Source: CAZYZQ01 sp964652075 (GTDB lineage Bacteria; Bacillota; Clostridia; Oscillospirales; Oscillospiraceae). Taken from it: DNA of 21,060 nucleotides. Below the pieces are notes generated by a model. The model had not been told where the DNA came from. It worked only from the letters and a program-made list of their open reading frames with translations, and searched no databases. The stretch lies in NCBI GenBank assembly GCA_964652075.1, contig CAZYZQ010000033.1:1-21060 (forward strand), in the 5' to 3' direction. The translations under genes were made by a program, and so were the position numbers. This document shows positions 13,030 through 20,202 of this stretch, piece by piece (within the stretch, counting starts at the first letter, position 1; each line of letters starts with the position of its first letter).

Positions 13030-14748
13030 TTATGCGTGGATTTCTTCCAGCCCGATTGCCTCGCCCGCGTCGTCATAGACGGTGCGTACGTCGATGCCGC
13101 CCGGCGTGGTGGATTCAAACGTGAACACCCCGCCGTCCGGCGCGGCGTCGACAAACATGCCGACCAGCTTGCCGTTGTAGTAGAGGTCGCGGACTGCACC
13201 GTCCTCGCTCTCCTGATACGTCAGGCCGAACGCGGCGTACTGTGCAAAATAGTCAGAGAATGACAGCCCATCGCCCTCCTCTGAATCGCCGGTTGCATCG
13301 GAGAAGACATAGGTGATGCCGTCGCCGTCTTTTCCAGACGCGATGTCCGCGGCACTGTAGGAGACCATGCAGTCCAGCGGCTCGCCTTCAATGGTATATG
13401 TCTTGGAGATCATCATACCGTTGCGCAGATCCTGCAGCGTCTGCTCGTATTGTGCGATGGTCTCGTCCACCTTTTCCTGCGTCCAGGTGAACCAGCCGGT
13501 GGAGGGTGTGTAGCTCTGCGAGCCGATGATGCTCTGCAGCTCTGCCTTTTCGTTTTCAAGCCATGCCTCGTATTCCTCCGGCGTCCACCATTCGATGTCC
13601 GGGGTGGGGTACTGCTCCGCGAATTCCTCGTCTGTCATCGGCGTCCAGCTTTCGCCGTCGTCCCAGCTGTAGTAGGTCTTGCCGTCGTCTGGATCAACAT
13701 AGGATTGGAGCGTCTGCTCCTGCATTGTGGTATAGGTCACCTCAAGCGCGTCCGGCTGCGTATCAGCGGCTGGCGCGTCGGACGTCTTTGGATGAGAAGA
13801 CGGCGCGGTGGTTGCAAACGCGGTTGTAATGCAGATCACAAGCGCGCAGGCGACCAGTGTCACCACGGTAGAGCTTTTTCTTGTTTTCATGATTGCAACG
13901 ATCCTTTCTTCCATTGCGTTCATGCTGAAATGACTGCCGAAGGGCGCACAGCACCGCTGGCGCTCGGCCATGGCAAGCAGCGTCCGCGCGTAGTCCGCCC
14001 GCACATCCCGGCCCGCCGCCCGCACAACCGCTTCGTCGCACGAGAGCTCCAGGTCGCGGTTGGCGAGAAAGTAGAGCGCCCAGACAAAGGGGTTCCACCA
14101 GTGCAGGCAGAGCGCGGCCGCGAGCAGGAGCTTTGTGACGCCGTCAAAGCGGCGGATATGCACCAGCTCGTGTGCGAAGGCATACTCCAGCGCAGCCGTG
14201 TCCTGCCAGTCGGTGGTGCTGGGGATGAGAATCACCGGATGCAGGACGCCGTAGGTCAGCGGCGCGCGGATGCGGTCGCTTTGCCGGATGCAGACTGTGC
14301 GGCGCAGCGGGTGCTGTGCGCACCATGCGCCGGCAAAGTCCGTGTGGACGGGCAGCGCCGTGCGGAAGCTCCGGCGAAAGTGAAGGTAGGCCGCCGCAAA
14401 GCAGAGTGCCAGAACGCACCCGCCCACCAGCCAGACCAGCGGCAAAACCGGGAGGGCGGAGCCTTGGCCGGCAGGAGCCACCGCACCGGGGACGTGCCGC
14501 ACCGGGATCGTTCCCACAGCCGGGTGCGCAGGGAAGGCGGCAGCGGACTGCACCTCCGGCTTTGCGGGGCGCAGCGCGAACACGGACAGCGGCGAGGGCA
14601 GCGAGAACGGAACCAGCAGCCGCGCAAGCGCGATCCACCACAGCGTCAGAAACGTCCGCTTTGGCAGGCGGTTGAGCGCAAGCGTGCGCAGCAGCACGGT
14701 CGCGGCGATGAGAAGCGCGCCGGACAGGCCCATTTCCAAAAGTGTCAT
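13030..14748 (-). CDS. M56 (BlaR1-like) membrane metalloprotease with a non-penicillin-binding-looking sensor domain
   Basis: A 572-residue signal-transducing protease. It has N-terminal membrane helices (about 5-22, 32-50 and 100-122), a cytoplasmic zinc protease domain with HELVH (193-197) and the downstream ELSCDEAV (234-241) carrying the third ligand, a further helix (about 293-313), and then an extracytoplasmic region of about 255 residues. In BlaR1/MecR1 such proteins sense a ligand outside and cleave the paired repressor inside. The outer domain here is acidic and rich in Trp and Tyr (YYSWDDGESWTPMTDEEF, WWTPEEYEAWLENEK); I see no convincing penicillin-binding set of motifs. ATG 14748, with AAAGG upstream, gives a normal M56 N-terminus; it starts 10 nt after the blaI-like stop. 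The ligand is unknown. Confidence 0.87.
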   Translation of the reverse strand: MTLLEMGLSGALLIAATVLLRTLALNRLPKRTFLTLWWIALARLLVPFSLPSPLSVFALRPAKPEVQSAAAFPAHPAVGTIPVRHVPGAVAPAGQGSALPVLPLVWLVGGCVLALCFAAAYLHFRRSFRTALPVHTDFAGAWCAQHPLRRTVCIRQSDRIRAPLTYGVLHPVILIPSTTDWQDTAALEYAFAHELVHIRRFDGVTKLLLAAALCLHWWNPFVWALYFLANRDLELSCDEAVVRAAGRDVRADYARTLLAMAERQRCCAPFGSHFSMNAMEERIVAIMKTRKSSTVVTLVACALVICITTAFATTAPSSHPKTSDAPAADTQPDALEVTYTTMQEQTLQSYVDPDDGKTYYSWDDGESWTPMTDEEFAEQYPTPDIEWWTPEEYEAWLENEKAELQSIIGSQSYTPSTGWFTWTQEKVDETIAQYEQTLQDLRNGMMISKTYTIEGEPLDCMVSYSAADIASGKDGDGITYVFSDATGDSEEGDGLSFSDYFAQYAAFGLTYQESEDGAVRDLYYNGKLVGMFVDAAPDGGVFTFESTTPGGIDVRTVYDDAGEAIGLEEIHA

Positions 14749-14758
14749 AGGCCAGCCT

Positions 14759-15118
14759 TTACTCCAAGTCGTCGATGATCCCGCGCAGCTTTTCAAGCTG
14801 ATCTGCGCGCAGCGCTTTTCGCCCAAGCAGGGCGGCGAAGAGCTTGTCGGCAGAGCCGTCATAGATACGGTCGATCAACGCGTCGGTTTCCAGACGCTGC
14901 ACTTCCTCTTTTGAGACCAGCGCATGGCACTGGAAGTGCGGCTCGCTGCGGGCGATCGCGCCCTTTTTGATGCAGCGCTTGATGAGCGTGTAGGTTGTGT
15001 TGACGTTCCAGCCCACCTCAGCGGTCAGCACATCGGCAATGTGCCGGGCGGTGCAGTCGCCCTCGCGCCAGAGCACGTCCATGACCTTCAGTTCGGAGTC
15101 AAACAGCTTTTCTTCCAT
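14759..15118 (-). CDS. BlaI/MecI/CopY-family transcriptional repressor
   Basis: A 119-residue winged-helix repressor: DSELKVMDVLW (7-17), TARHIADVL (23-31), the recognition helix region NVNTTYTLIKRCIKKG (38-53), and a C-terminal dimerisation helix region (about 75-119). Length and order match BlaI/MecI. It lies directly upstream of the M56 protease gene, its expected antagonist, and downstream of two dyad operators covering its promoter, so autorepression of the two-gene operon is likely. ATG 15118 is preceded by AAGGAGG. The genes controlled beyond its own operon, if any, are not evident; the divergent ABC importer promoter begins only about 23 bp beyond the second operator. Confidence 0.93.
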   Translation of the reverse strand: MEEKLFDSELKVMDVLWREGDCTARHIADVLTAEVGWNVNTTYTLIKRCIKKGAIARSEPHFQCHALVSKEEVQRLETDALIDRIYDGSADKLFAALLGRKALRADQLEKLRGIIDDLE

Positions 15119-15162
15119 GGGATATATCCTCCTTTTTTGGATACGGGTGTAGCTACATACAT

Positions 15163-15180
15163 ATACTACTACAGTCGTAT
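15163..15180. promoter_or_regulatory. BlaI-type operator 1 (over the -10)
   Basis: ATACTACT-AC-AGTCGTAT, a dyad with one mismatch per arm, overlapping the TAGTAT -10 box of the repressor gene. It shares the TACTACT half-site with operator 2; their centres are 28 bp apart. Confidence 0.75.
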
Positions 15181-15191
15181 GAAAATGTCAA
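15163..15191 (-). promoter_or_regulatory. Promoter of the BlaI-M56 operon
   Basis: Minus strand: TTGACA (15191-15186), a 17-bp spacer, TAGTAT (15168-15163). Both boxes are touched by the dyad operators. Confidence 0.82.
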
Positions 15192-15209
15192 TACTACTGG
15201 AGTAGTATT
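15190..15209. promoter_or_regulatory. BlaI-type operator 2 (at the -35)
   Basis: AATACTACT-GG-AGTAGTATT is a perfect 9-bp inverted repeat that begins in the last two bases of the -35 box. It is the better of the two copies and the expected site for a BlaI-type dimer. Confidence 0.82.
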
Positions 15210-15231
15210 CCTCAAATTTTTTTGCCAGGAA

Positions 15232-15260
15232 TTGACATCGGTTGAAAGCGGTGCTATAAT
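15232..15260 (+). promoter_or_regulatory. Consensus promoter of the NitT/TauT-type ABC operon
   Basis: TTGACA (15232-15237), exactly 17 bp, TATAAT (15255-15260): full consensus. The predicted start (about 15267) falls inside the palindrome AGGAAT-T-ATTCCT (15265-15277), which may be a repressor site. Confidence 0.92.
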
Positions 15261-15298
15261 TATCAGGAATTATTCCTATTAAAGAAAGGATCGCCAGT

Positions 15299-16463
15299 AT
15301 GAAACGTATTATAACCCTATTGCTTGCGGCAGCACTGCTTCTTTGCATGTGTGCAGGCTGTGCCAAGACACAGGACCCGGCACCGGAAGCGCCCGCTGCG
15401 CCGGAGGAGCCCGAGACNNNNNNNNNNNNNNNNNNNNNNNNNNNNNNNNNNNNNNNNNNNNNNNNNNNNNNNNNNNNNNNNNNNNNNNNNNNNNNNNNNN
15501 NNNNNNNNNNNNNNNNNGGAGACACCGGACGAACCGGAGACGCCGGAGTATGAGCCGGTTGCCATGAATATTGCCGCGCTGAAGGGCCCGACCGGCATGG
15601 GCATGGCAAAGCTGATCCTCGACGCGCAGGCCGGAACGACGGCGAACCCGTATAGTATCACCGTTGAGGGCGATGCGTCGAATGTGATGGCGAAGGTCAT
15701 CGCGGGCGAGTACGATATCGCGGCGCTGCCGACAAACTCCGCCGCCGTGGCCTACGCCAAGACGGAGGGCGCGGTGCAGATGCTTGCCATCAACACGCTG
15801 GGTACGCTCTCCATTGTGCAGAACACCGCCGTGGAGTCCCCGGCGATCACGTCGGCCGCCGATCTGGCAGGGAAGACCATCTATACGCTCGGACAGGGCG
15901 CGAACCCGGAGTACGTGCTGACACACGTCCTGCAGTCTGCCGGATTGACGGTCGGGGAGGATGTGCAGATTGAATTTAAGGCCAGTGCGGACGAGGTGCT
16001 GGCGGCGATCATCGCCGGTGAGGCGGAGGTTGCCATGCTGCCCGAGCCCTCTGCAACGGTTGCCACGGTCAAGAACCCCGACTTCTCTGTGACGCTTGAC
16101 ATGACCGCGGCGTGGGATGAGGTTTCGGACGGCAGCAGCCTTGTCATGGGCTGCTTGGTGGTCAACCGCGACTTTGCGGCAGCGCATCCGGAGGCGATTG
16201 CAAAATTCCTTGAGGAATATGAGGCGTCAATCCAGTATGTGTTGGACGACGTGGACGCCGGTGCGGCGGCCATTGCCGAGGCGGGCATCGTGGACGCCGA
16301 GGCGGTTGCAAAGAAGTCGATCCCCGGATCGAGCCTGACGTTTATTGCGGGCGCGCAGATGCAGGAGACGGTCGAGGGCTACTACGAGGTGCTCTATGGC
16401 TTCAACCCGCAGGCTGTCGGCGGAGCAGTGCCGGATGCGGCGTTCTACTATATTGGACAATAA
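15299..16463 (+). CDS. NitT/TauT-type ABC importer substrate-binding lipoprotein (interrupted by an assembly gap)
   Basis: Surface lipoprotein that captures the solute for the permease and ATPase encoded next. The first 20 residues form a lipoprotein signal ending in CAG before C21, followed by a Pro/Glu-rich linker (APEAPAAPEEPE). One hundred N then interrupt the linker, which resumes as ETPDEPETPEYEP. The binding domain follows, with NIAALKGPTGMGMAKL, YDIAALPTNSAAV, DLAGKTIYTLGQGANPEYVL and AEVAMLPEPSATVATV, the pattern of the SsuA/TauA/NMT1 fold. The two sides of the gap are in different frames as written, which only reflects the arbitrary gap length. ATG 15299 follows AAAGGA. The solute is not readable; sulfonates, thiamine precursors and related compounds are all handled by this family. 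Confidence 0.87.
15418..15517. other. Assembly gap (100 N)
   Basis: Exactly 100 undetermined bases, a conventional placeholder of unknown true length. Both flanks encode a repetitive Glu-Pro-Thr linker, so the gap probably hides a tandem repeat that the assembler could not resolve. Confidence 0.98.
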
Positions 16464-17190
16464 GCTTGTGCGGGGCGTCCTGGCCGCGGCCTTCTGGCTC
16501 GCGGTCTGGGCGCTGGCCGCACGGCTTGTAGGACTGCAACTGCTGCTGCCGGGACCGGCGGCAGCAGTTCGCGCATTGTGCCGCAGCGCGCGGCAGACGG
16601 CCTTCTGGCGGGAGGTTATGGCGTCCGTTGTGCGTATCTTCGCTGGCTTCCTGTGCGGGACGCTGGTTGGAGCGCTGCTCGGCGCGGCGACGAGCTGGAG
16701 CCGGGTGCTCAACCTGCTCTTCGCGCCGGCTGTGGGCGTTGTACGGGCAATTCCAGTTGTATCGTTTATCATTCTGGCGCTGCTGTGGCTGCCGTCGACT
16801 GTGCTGCCGCTGTTCATTGCAGCGCTGATGGTGTTGCCGGTGGTCTGGAAAAACGTCACGGAGGGCGTCCGCCAGACCGACCGGCAGCTCCTGGAGATGG
16901 CGCAGGTGTACCGCTTCGGCCGCTGGAAGACGCTGCGCCATGTGTATGCGCCGTCCGTCGCGCCGTATTTCCGCTCGGCCTGCATTACGGCGCTGGGCCT
17001 TGCGTGGAAGGCGGGCGTGGCGGCGGAGGTCATCTGCCAGCCAAAACTGGCGATTGGCACGGAGCTGTACCGGGCGAAGGTGTACTTTGAGACGCCCGAT
17101 TTGTTTGCATGGACGTTGGTTGTCATCCTTTTGAGCTTTTTGCTGGAAAAAGGTCTGGCTTGGCTGCTGCGCGGGAGGGAGCGAAAGTGA
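16435..17190 (+). CDS. NitT/TauT-type ABC transporter permease
   Basis: A 251-residue inner-membrane permease of the SsuC/TauC class, forming the channel for the adjacent binding protein. About six hydrophobic segments are visible (roughly 13-35, 66-85, 97-118, 122-137, 183-200, 224-245). The cytoplasmic EAA-type loop appears as LLEMAQVYRFGRWKTLRHVYAPSV... around residues 152-176 with the conserved Gly and Pro. ATG 16435 overlaps the lipoprotein gene by 29 nt and has GGAG 9 nt upstream; a GTG at 16468, after the stop of the previous gene, is a possible alternative start. Its stop overlaps the ATPase start as GTGA. Confidence 0.9.
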   Translation: MRRSTILDNKLVRGVLAAAFWLAVWALAARLVGLQLLLPGPAAAVRALCRSARQTAFWREVMASVVRIFAGFLCGTLVGALLGAATSWSRVLNLLFAPAVGVVRAIPVVSFIILALLWLPSTVLPLFIAALMVLPVVWKNVTEGVRQTDRQLLEMAQVYRFGRWKTLRHVYAPSVAPYFRSACITALGLAWKAGVAAEVICQPKLAIGTELYRAKVYFETPDLFAWTLVVILLSFLLEKGLAWLLRGRERK

Positions 17191-17768
17191 TAGCGCTGGA
17201 AAAGGTTTGCTTCTCCTATGGGGAGGGCGAGATTATGCACGACTTTTCCCTGACGCTCCCGCCGTGTGGCGTGTGCTGTATTCTCGGCGCGTCCGGCTGC
17301 GGGAAAACGACGCTGCTGCGTCTGCTCGCGGGATTGGAGACGCCGCAGAGCGGCACAGTCGCACGCCCGGCGCAGGTGGCGTATCTCTTTCAGGAGAACC
17401 GGCTGCTCCCATGGGCCACAGCGCTGGAAAATCTTCGCCTTGTCTGCGGGGAGCAGGCGGCGCAGGCGTGGCTGGCGCGTGTGGAGCTGGCGCAGGCGGC
17501 GGGGGAGCGCCCGGAAGCGCTCAGCGGCGGGATGCAGCGCCGTGTGGCGCTGGCCAGAGCGCTTGCACTGCCGTCGGAGGTATTGCTGCTGGACGAACCC
17601 TTCACCGGGATGGACGAGGCGCTGCGCGCGCGGCTGTATCCGCTGATTCTGGAAGCGGCGGAACAGAAGCCCGTGCTGCTTGTGACGCACGAGCGGCAGG
17701 ACGCGCAGGCGCTGGCGCAGACAATCTGGACGGCTTCCGGCCCGCCGCTGCGGCTGGAACGGGGATAA
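17187..17768 (+). CDS. NitT/TauT-type ABC transporter ATPase
   Basis: A short 193-residue ATPase, below the usual 240-260 of SsuB/TauB because the C-terminal part after the H-loop is brief. Walker A is GASGCGKT (34-41), Q-loop Q69 (LFQENRLLPW), signature LSGGMQ (112-117), Walker B VLLLDEP (132-138), H-loop H168 (VTHER). The FQENRLLPW segment is typical of the nitrate/sulfonate/taurine group. The start is GTG 17187, four bases overlapping the permease stop and 5-6 nt after GGGAGGGAG. All catalytic motifs are intact, so the shortness looks natural and not due to damage. Confidence 0.92.
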   Translation: MIALEKVCFSYGEGEIMHDFSLTLPPCGVCCILGASGCGKTTLLRLLAGLETPQSGTVARPAQVAYLFQENRLLPWATALENLRLVCGEQAAQAWLARVELAQAAGERPEALSGGMQRRVALARALALPSEVLLLDEPFTGMDEALRARLYPLILEAAEQKPVLLVTHERQDAQALAQTIWTASGPPLRLERG

Positions 17769-17773
17769 GTTTC

Positions 17774-17806
17774 AGGACGGATCGCAAAACGCGACCCGTC
17801 CTTTGC
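17774..17806 (+). terminator. Likely terminator of the ABC importer operon
   Basis: Stem GGACGG/CCGTCC (17775-17780 with 17796-17801), continued after one mismatch by TCGC/GCGA around an AAAAC loop, and followed by TTTGCGCTTT. The T run is broken, so termination may be partial. It lies 6 bp after the ATPase stop. Confidence 0.7.
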
Positions 17807-17813
17807 GCTTTAG

Positions 17814-18407
17814 CTAGGTTTTTGAAAAGTGCAGGATGGAGAGCAGGCTGATGGGGGAGAAGTAGAGGCACCAGAACTCCAGAACCAGAATCCCAAAGAT
17901 ATCGGGCTGCCCTGCCTGAAAAATGCCGAGCATGGGAAGCAGCAGGCAGCTGAAGAAAAAGACACCGTGCAGCAGGAGTAGCCACTTCAGCCATTTCTCC
18001 GGCTTCCCGCGCGGAGAAATAGACAGTCCCGCGAAAAAGGTTGATGCCGCCATCAGCGCATAGCCCAGCATGTCGTAGTGGAACAGCAGGCCGAACGCCT
18101 GAAAATCGAGCAGGGAAGCGGCCTCGGGCGACAGGTCTGCAAGCCGCACCGTTGTGAGCTGCGCAAAATAGACCAGCGAGATCACTGCCGCGTACATCGC
18201 AGCGAATGCGGCGGCACAGAAGCCCGCGAGCCTGCGCGCAGGCGGCGCCTGAAGCGTGAAGGCGCAAATCATCGGCACGAAGCTGAACGCAATGAAAAGA
18301 GCGGAAAAATAGCTGAGAAAATGATTCCGAAACAGCATGGAGACGGCAAAGCAGAGCACGGCGGCCAGATTGACCGCAGCGCTGCATACAGAGATGCTCC
18401 GATTCAT
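17814..18407 (-). CDS. Six-helix membrane protein of unknown function, coupled to a TetR regulator
   Basis: I do not recognise the family. The 197 residues contain about six hydrophobic segments (roughly 10-26, 32-52, 61-83, 107-128, 138-161 and 168-193) joined by short loops, with Phe, Leu and Ala dominant and no soluble domain. One loop holds LADLSPEAASLLDFQAF (about 89-105); another, basic one is SPRGKPEKW, probably cytoplasmic. ATG 18407 has AAGGAGG 9 nt upstream and overlaps the TetR stop codon by four bases (ATGA), so it is made from the same message. By context it may be an exporter or a membrane-stress protein released when the TetR regulator binds its ligand, but there is no motif to support either. 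Confidence 0.82.
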   Translation of the reverse strand: MNRSISVCSAAVNLAAVLCFAVSMLFRNHFLSYFSALFIAFSFVPMICAFTLQAPPARRLAGFCAAAFAAMYAAVISLVYFAQLTTVRLADLSPEAASLLDFQAFGLLFHYDMLGYALMAASTFFAGLSISPRGKPEKWLKWLLLLHGVFFFSCLLLPMLGIFQAGQPDIFGILVLEFWCLYFSPISLLSILHFSKT

Positions 18408-18982
18408 GCCCGGTCGCCTCCTTTGCACAGCATCGCAACCAGCTCGGAAATAAATTCCGCCCGCCCCGCTGGATCGGAGAGGTCAAACCCTGTGGCCGAT
18501 TGGCCAAACGCGCGCGCCAGAAAAGCCGCCTGCATGGCGGCGGTCAGGACAAAGGAGAGCAGCGCGCGGCGCGAGGGCGGAATGTCCGACGTGAGTGCGG
18601 ATTGGAAGCCGTGCTGTGAGCGCGCCGTATTGGAGTCGGCAGCAGGATGCTGGAAATCTCCCAGAATCGAGATGCGCGAGACGGTGGGGTGCGCAAAGAG
18701 GAATTCAAACACCGAAGTGGCGCAGGCGGTCAGGCGCGACTGATCAGTCGGGTAGTCCTGCTCCAGACGGAACCCGGCGACGACGTCACCGATTATGCGC
18801 TGTACGCACGCGGTAATCAGCGCATCCTTGCTCCCGAAGTAGTAGTTTATAAGCCCCAATCCGACGTTTGCACGCGCGGCAATCCGGCGTGCCGTGACAC
18901 GCTGTACCTCGCCGTTTTCGGCTTCAATCAGTTCGCATGTGGCGCGGAGAATGCGCTCCTTTACATTTTGCTCCTGTTTCAT
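18404..18982 (-). CDS. TetR/AcrR-family transcriptional regulator
   Basis: A 192-residue regulator. Residues 6-55 form the TetR DNA-binding domain: VKERILRATCELIE, then VTARRIAARANVGLGLINYYFGSKDAL, in which the INYYFGSKDAL recognition helix is diagnostic. The remaining ~135 residues are the ligand-binding/dimerisation part, which is not conserved and gives no hint of the ligand. ATG 18982 follows AAGGAGG by 6 nt. Its promoter carries two copies of a TGAACG...CGTTCA-like dyad, so autorepression is very likely. It overlaps by four bases the gene of a six-helix membrane protein, its probable regulatory target. Confidence 0.93.
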   Translation of the reverse strand: MKQEQNVKERILRATCELIEAENGEVQRVTARRIAARANVGLGLINYYFGSKDALITACVQRIIGDVVAGFRLEQDYPTDQSRLTACATSVFEFLFAHPTVSRISILGDFQHPAADSNTARSQHGFQSALTSDIPPSRRALLSFVLTAAMQAAFLARAFGQSATGFDLSDPAGRAEFISELVAMLCKGGDRA

Positions 18983-18992
18983 AGCTTCCTCC

Positions 18993-19007
18993 TTGAACGC
19001 TGTTCAA
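18993..19007. promoter_or_regulatory. TetR-type operator, proximal copy
   Basis: TTGAACGCTGTTCAA, a 6-3-6 dyad just downstream of the -10 box and next to the ribosome-binding site of the tetR gene. It is nearly the same sequence as the distal copy, 25 bp away centre to centre. Confidence 0.8.
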
Positions 19008-19011
19008 ATCT

Positions 19012-19040
19012 ATCATACTGAACGGCGTTCAAAATGTCAA
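19012..19040 (-). promoter_or_regulatory. tetR operon promoter
   Basis: Minus strand: TTGACA (19040-19035), a 17-bp spacer, TATGAT (19017-19012). The distal operator fills the spacer. The -35 box begins only 5 bp beyond the T run of the rplL terminator. Confidence 0.86.
19018..19032. promoter_or_regulatory. TetR-type operator, distal copy in the promoter spacer
   Basis: CTGAACGGCGTTCAA, with a perfect TGAACG-G-CGTTCA core (19019-19031), located entirely between the -35 and -10 boxes. Binding there would block polymerase directly. Confidence 0.82.
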
Positions 19041-19044
19041 GAAG

Positions 19045-19079
19045 AAAAAATGCGGCGCAGTCATAGAACTGCGCCGCAT
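19045..19079 (-). terminator. Terminator of the rplJ-rplL operon
   Basis: Minus strand: ATGCGGCGCAG (19079-19069) pairs perfectly with CTGCGCCGCAT (19060-19050) around an 8-nt loop, followed by a run of T to 19045. It lies 25 bp after the rplL stop. Confidence 0.93.
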
Positions 19080-19103
19080 CTGCGGGTTTGATGGGGAAGA
19101 AGC

Positions 19104-19478
19104 TTATTTCGCCTCGGCAGTCGCGCCGGCTTCCTTGAACTTGGCGACCATAGCCTCGGCGTCGTCCTTGGAGACGCCTTCCTTGACCTTGGCGGGAGCG
19201 CCGTCGACCAGAGCCTTGGCTTCCTTCAGGCCCAGGCCGGTGATCTCACGGACAACCTTGATGACGGCGATCTTGTTCGCGCCGACCTCAGTCAGGACGA
19301 CGTCAAACTCGGTCTTCTCCTCAGCGGCGGGCGCGTCGGCAGCGGCGGGCGCAGCAACAGCAGCGGCAGCGGCGGAAACGCCGAACTCTTCCTCCAGAGC
19401 ATGAACCAGCTCAGCCAGTTCCAGAACGGTCAGGGTCTTGACCTCTTCGATCATAGCAGCAATCTTTTCGCTAGCCAT
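19104..19478 (-). CDS. rplL: Ribosomal protein bL12 (L7/L12)
   Basis: The 124-residue stalk protein that recruits translation GTPases to the large subunit. The N-terminal dimerisation region ([20 protein letters not shown]) is followed by an Ala/Pro-rich hinge (about 36-52) and the conserved C-terminal domain with [39 protein letters not shown] in shorter-known blocks such as GLGLKEAK and LVDGAP. Length is normal. ATG 19478 follows AGGAGGT. It is 45 nt downstream of rplJ and followed by a strong terminator, so it is the last gene of the operon; there is no rpoB directly after it. Confidence 0.97.
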   Translation of the reverse strand: MASEKIAAMIEEVKTLTVLELAELVHALEEEFGVSAAAAAVAAPAAADAPAAEEKTEFDVVLTEVGANKIAVIKVVREITGLGLKEAKALVDGAPAKVKEGVSKDDAEAMVAKFKEAGATAEAK

Positions 19479-19523
19479 AATAATATACCTCCTAGTTATG
19501 TGTAGATGTTTTTAATTGAATGA

Positions 19524-20054
19524 TTAGGCTTCCGCAGCGGGTGCGGCCTCTGCGGGGCCTTCTTTTGCCTGACGGATCTGATCCAGCACGACGGCCAGAG
19601 CGGAGATCGGGGCCAGGAAGGTGCCGAGCACCTGCGCGATGAGCGCGTCCTTGGACGGCAGGGAGCCGAAGGACTTCAGCTGATCGACGGACAGAACGGA
19701 GCCCTCGACCAGACCGCCCTTGATGGAAATGACGTCGGCGTTCTTCTTTGCGAACTCGCTGACGATACGGGCGGGCGCGATCGGGTCGCCGGTGGTGACG
19801 GCCATGGACGTTGTGCCGTTCAGCAGCTCGTCGAATTCCGAGTAACCGGCGGCGTTGGCGGCAAAGCGGGTCAGGGTGTTCTTGACGACGCTGTATTCAA
19901 CGCCGGCGGCACGGAACTGATTACGAAGCTCTGTATCCTGCGCGACATTGATACCCTTATAGTCCACGAAAACGACGGAAGTCGATTCCTTGATTTTGGC
20001 AGACAGATTGTCGACGATTGCCTTCTTGCTTTCCAAAACCTTTGCGTTGGGCAT
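19524..20054 (-). CDS. rplJ: Ribosomal protein uL10
   Basis: The 176-residue base of the ribosomal stalk, which binds 23S rRNA and carries bL12 dimers on its C-terminal helix. Seen: KVLESKKAIVDNLSAKI (5-21), VVFVDYKGIN (27-36), VKNTLTRFAA, and a C-terminal tail rich in Ala and Pro. ATG 20054 is chosen because it follows GGAGGTGA and gives the family N-terminus; upstream open frame belongs to the leader. uL10 complexed with bL12 represses its own operon by binding the leader in many bacteria, and that leader is present here. Confidence 0.96.
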   Translation of the reverse strand: MPNAKVLESKKAIVDNLSAKIKESTSVVFVDYKGINVAQDTELRNQFRAAGVEYSVVKNTLTRFAANAAGYSEFDELLNGTTSMAVTTGDPIAPARIVSEFAKKNADVISIKGGLVEGSVLSVDQLKSFGSLPSKDALIAQVLGTFLAPISALAVVLDQIRQAKEGPAEAAPAAEA

Positions 20055-20067
20055 TCTAAATTCACCT

Positions 20068-20197
20068 CCGATAGATATAAAAAATGTCCTTTGCGCCAAA
20101 AGACGCAAAGGACACAGACAGATCATAACTCTCGTGTGTACCTCGGCAGGAAGGGGAATCCCGTTGTGGCTAACGCCTCCTGCTGTCTTTGGCAGCG
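20068..20197 (-). ncRNA. L10 leader (autoregulatory 5' region of rplJ-rplL)
   Basis: The minus-strand leader from about 20197 contains GCCAAAGACAGCAGGAGGCG, then TTAGCC, and CCTGCCGAGGTA, the conserved kink-turn-bearing element bound by L10(L12)4, followed by an attenuator hairpin. Promoter, element and attenuator are in the canonical order for Firmicutes. Confidence 0.92.
20077..20113 (-). terminator. Attenuator terminator in the L10 leader
   Basis: Minus strand: GTCCTTTGCG (20113-20104) pairs perfectly with CGCAAAGGAC (20095-20086) and is followed by TTTTTT. It lies between the L10-binding element and the rplJ ribosome-binding site, so it probably sets the level of read-through in response to free L10-L12. 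Confidence 0.9.
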
Positions 20198-20202
20198 GAA
20201 AT

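Noticed and set aside
13750..13810. SxxK-like motif (SHPK) in the outer domain of the M56 protein as a penicillin-binding site
   Set aside because: It lies right after the membrane helix in a low-complexity linker, far from the place and context of the BlaR1 active-site motif, with no SxN or KTG partner recognised.
13450..14778. Open frame of about 440 codons on the plus strand opposite the M56 gene
   Set aside because: Composition-driven shadow: no recognisable domain, no ribosome-binding site, and the opposite strand has HELVH protease motifs and a matching operon partner.
15418..15517. Frameshift in the importer lipoprotein gene
   Set aside because: The two sides of the gap are in different frames only because the gap is a 100-N placeholder of arbitrary length; there is no evidence of a true frameshift.
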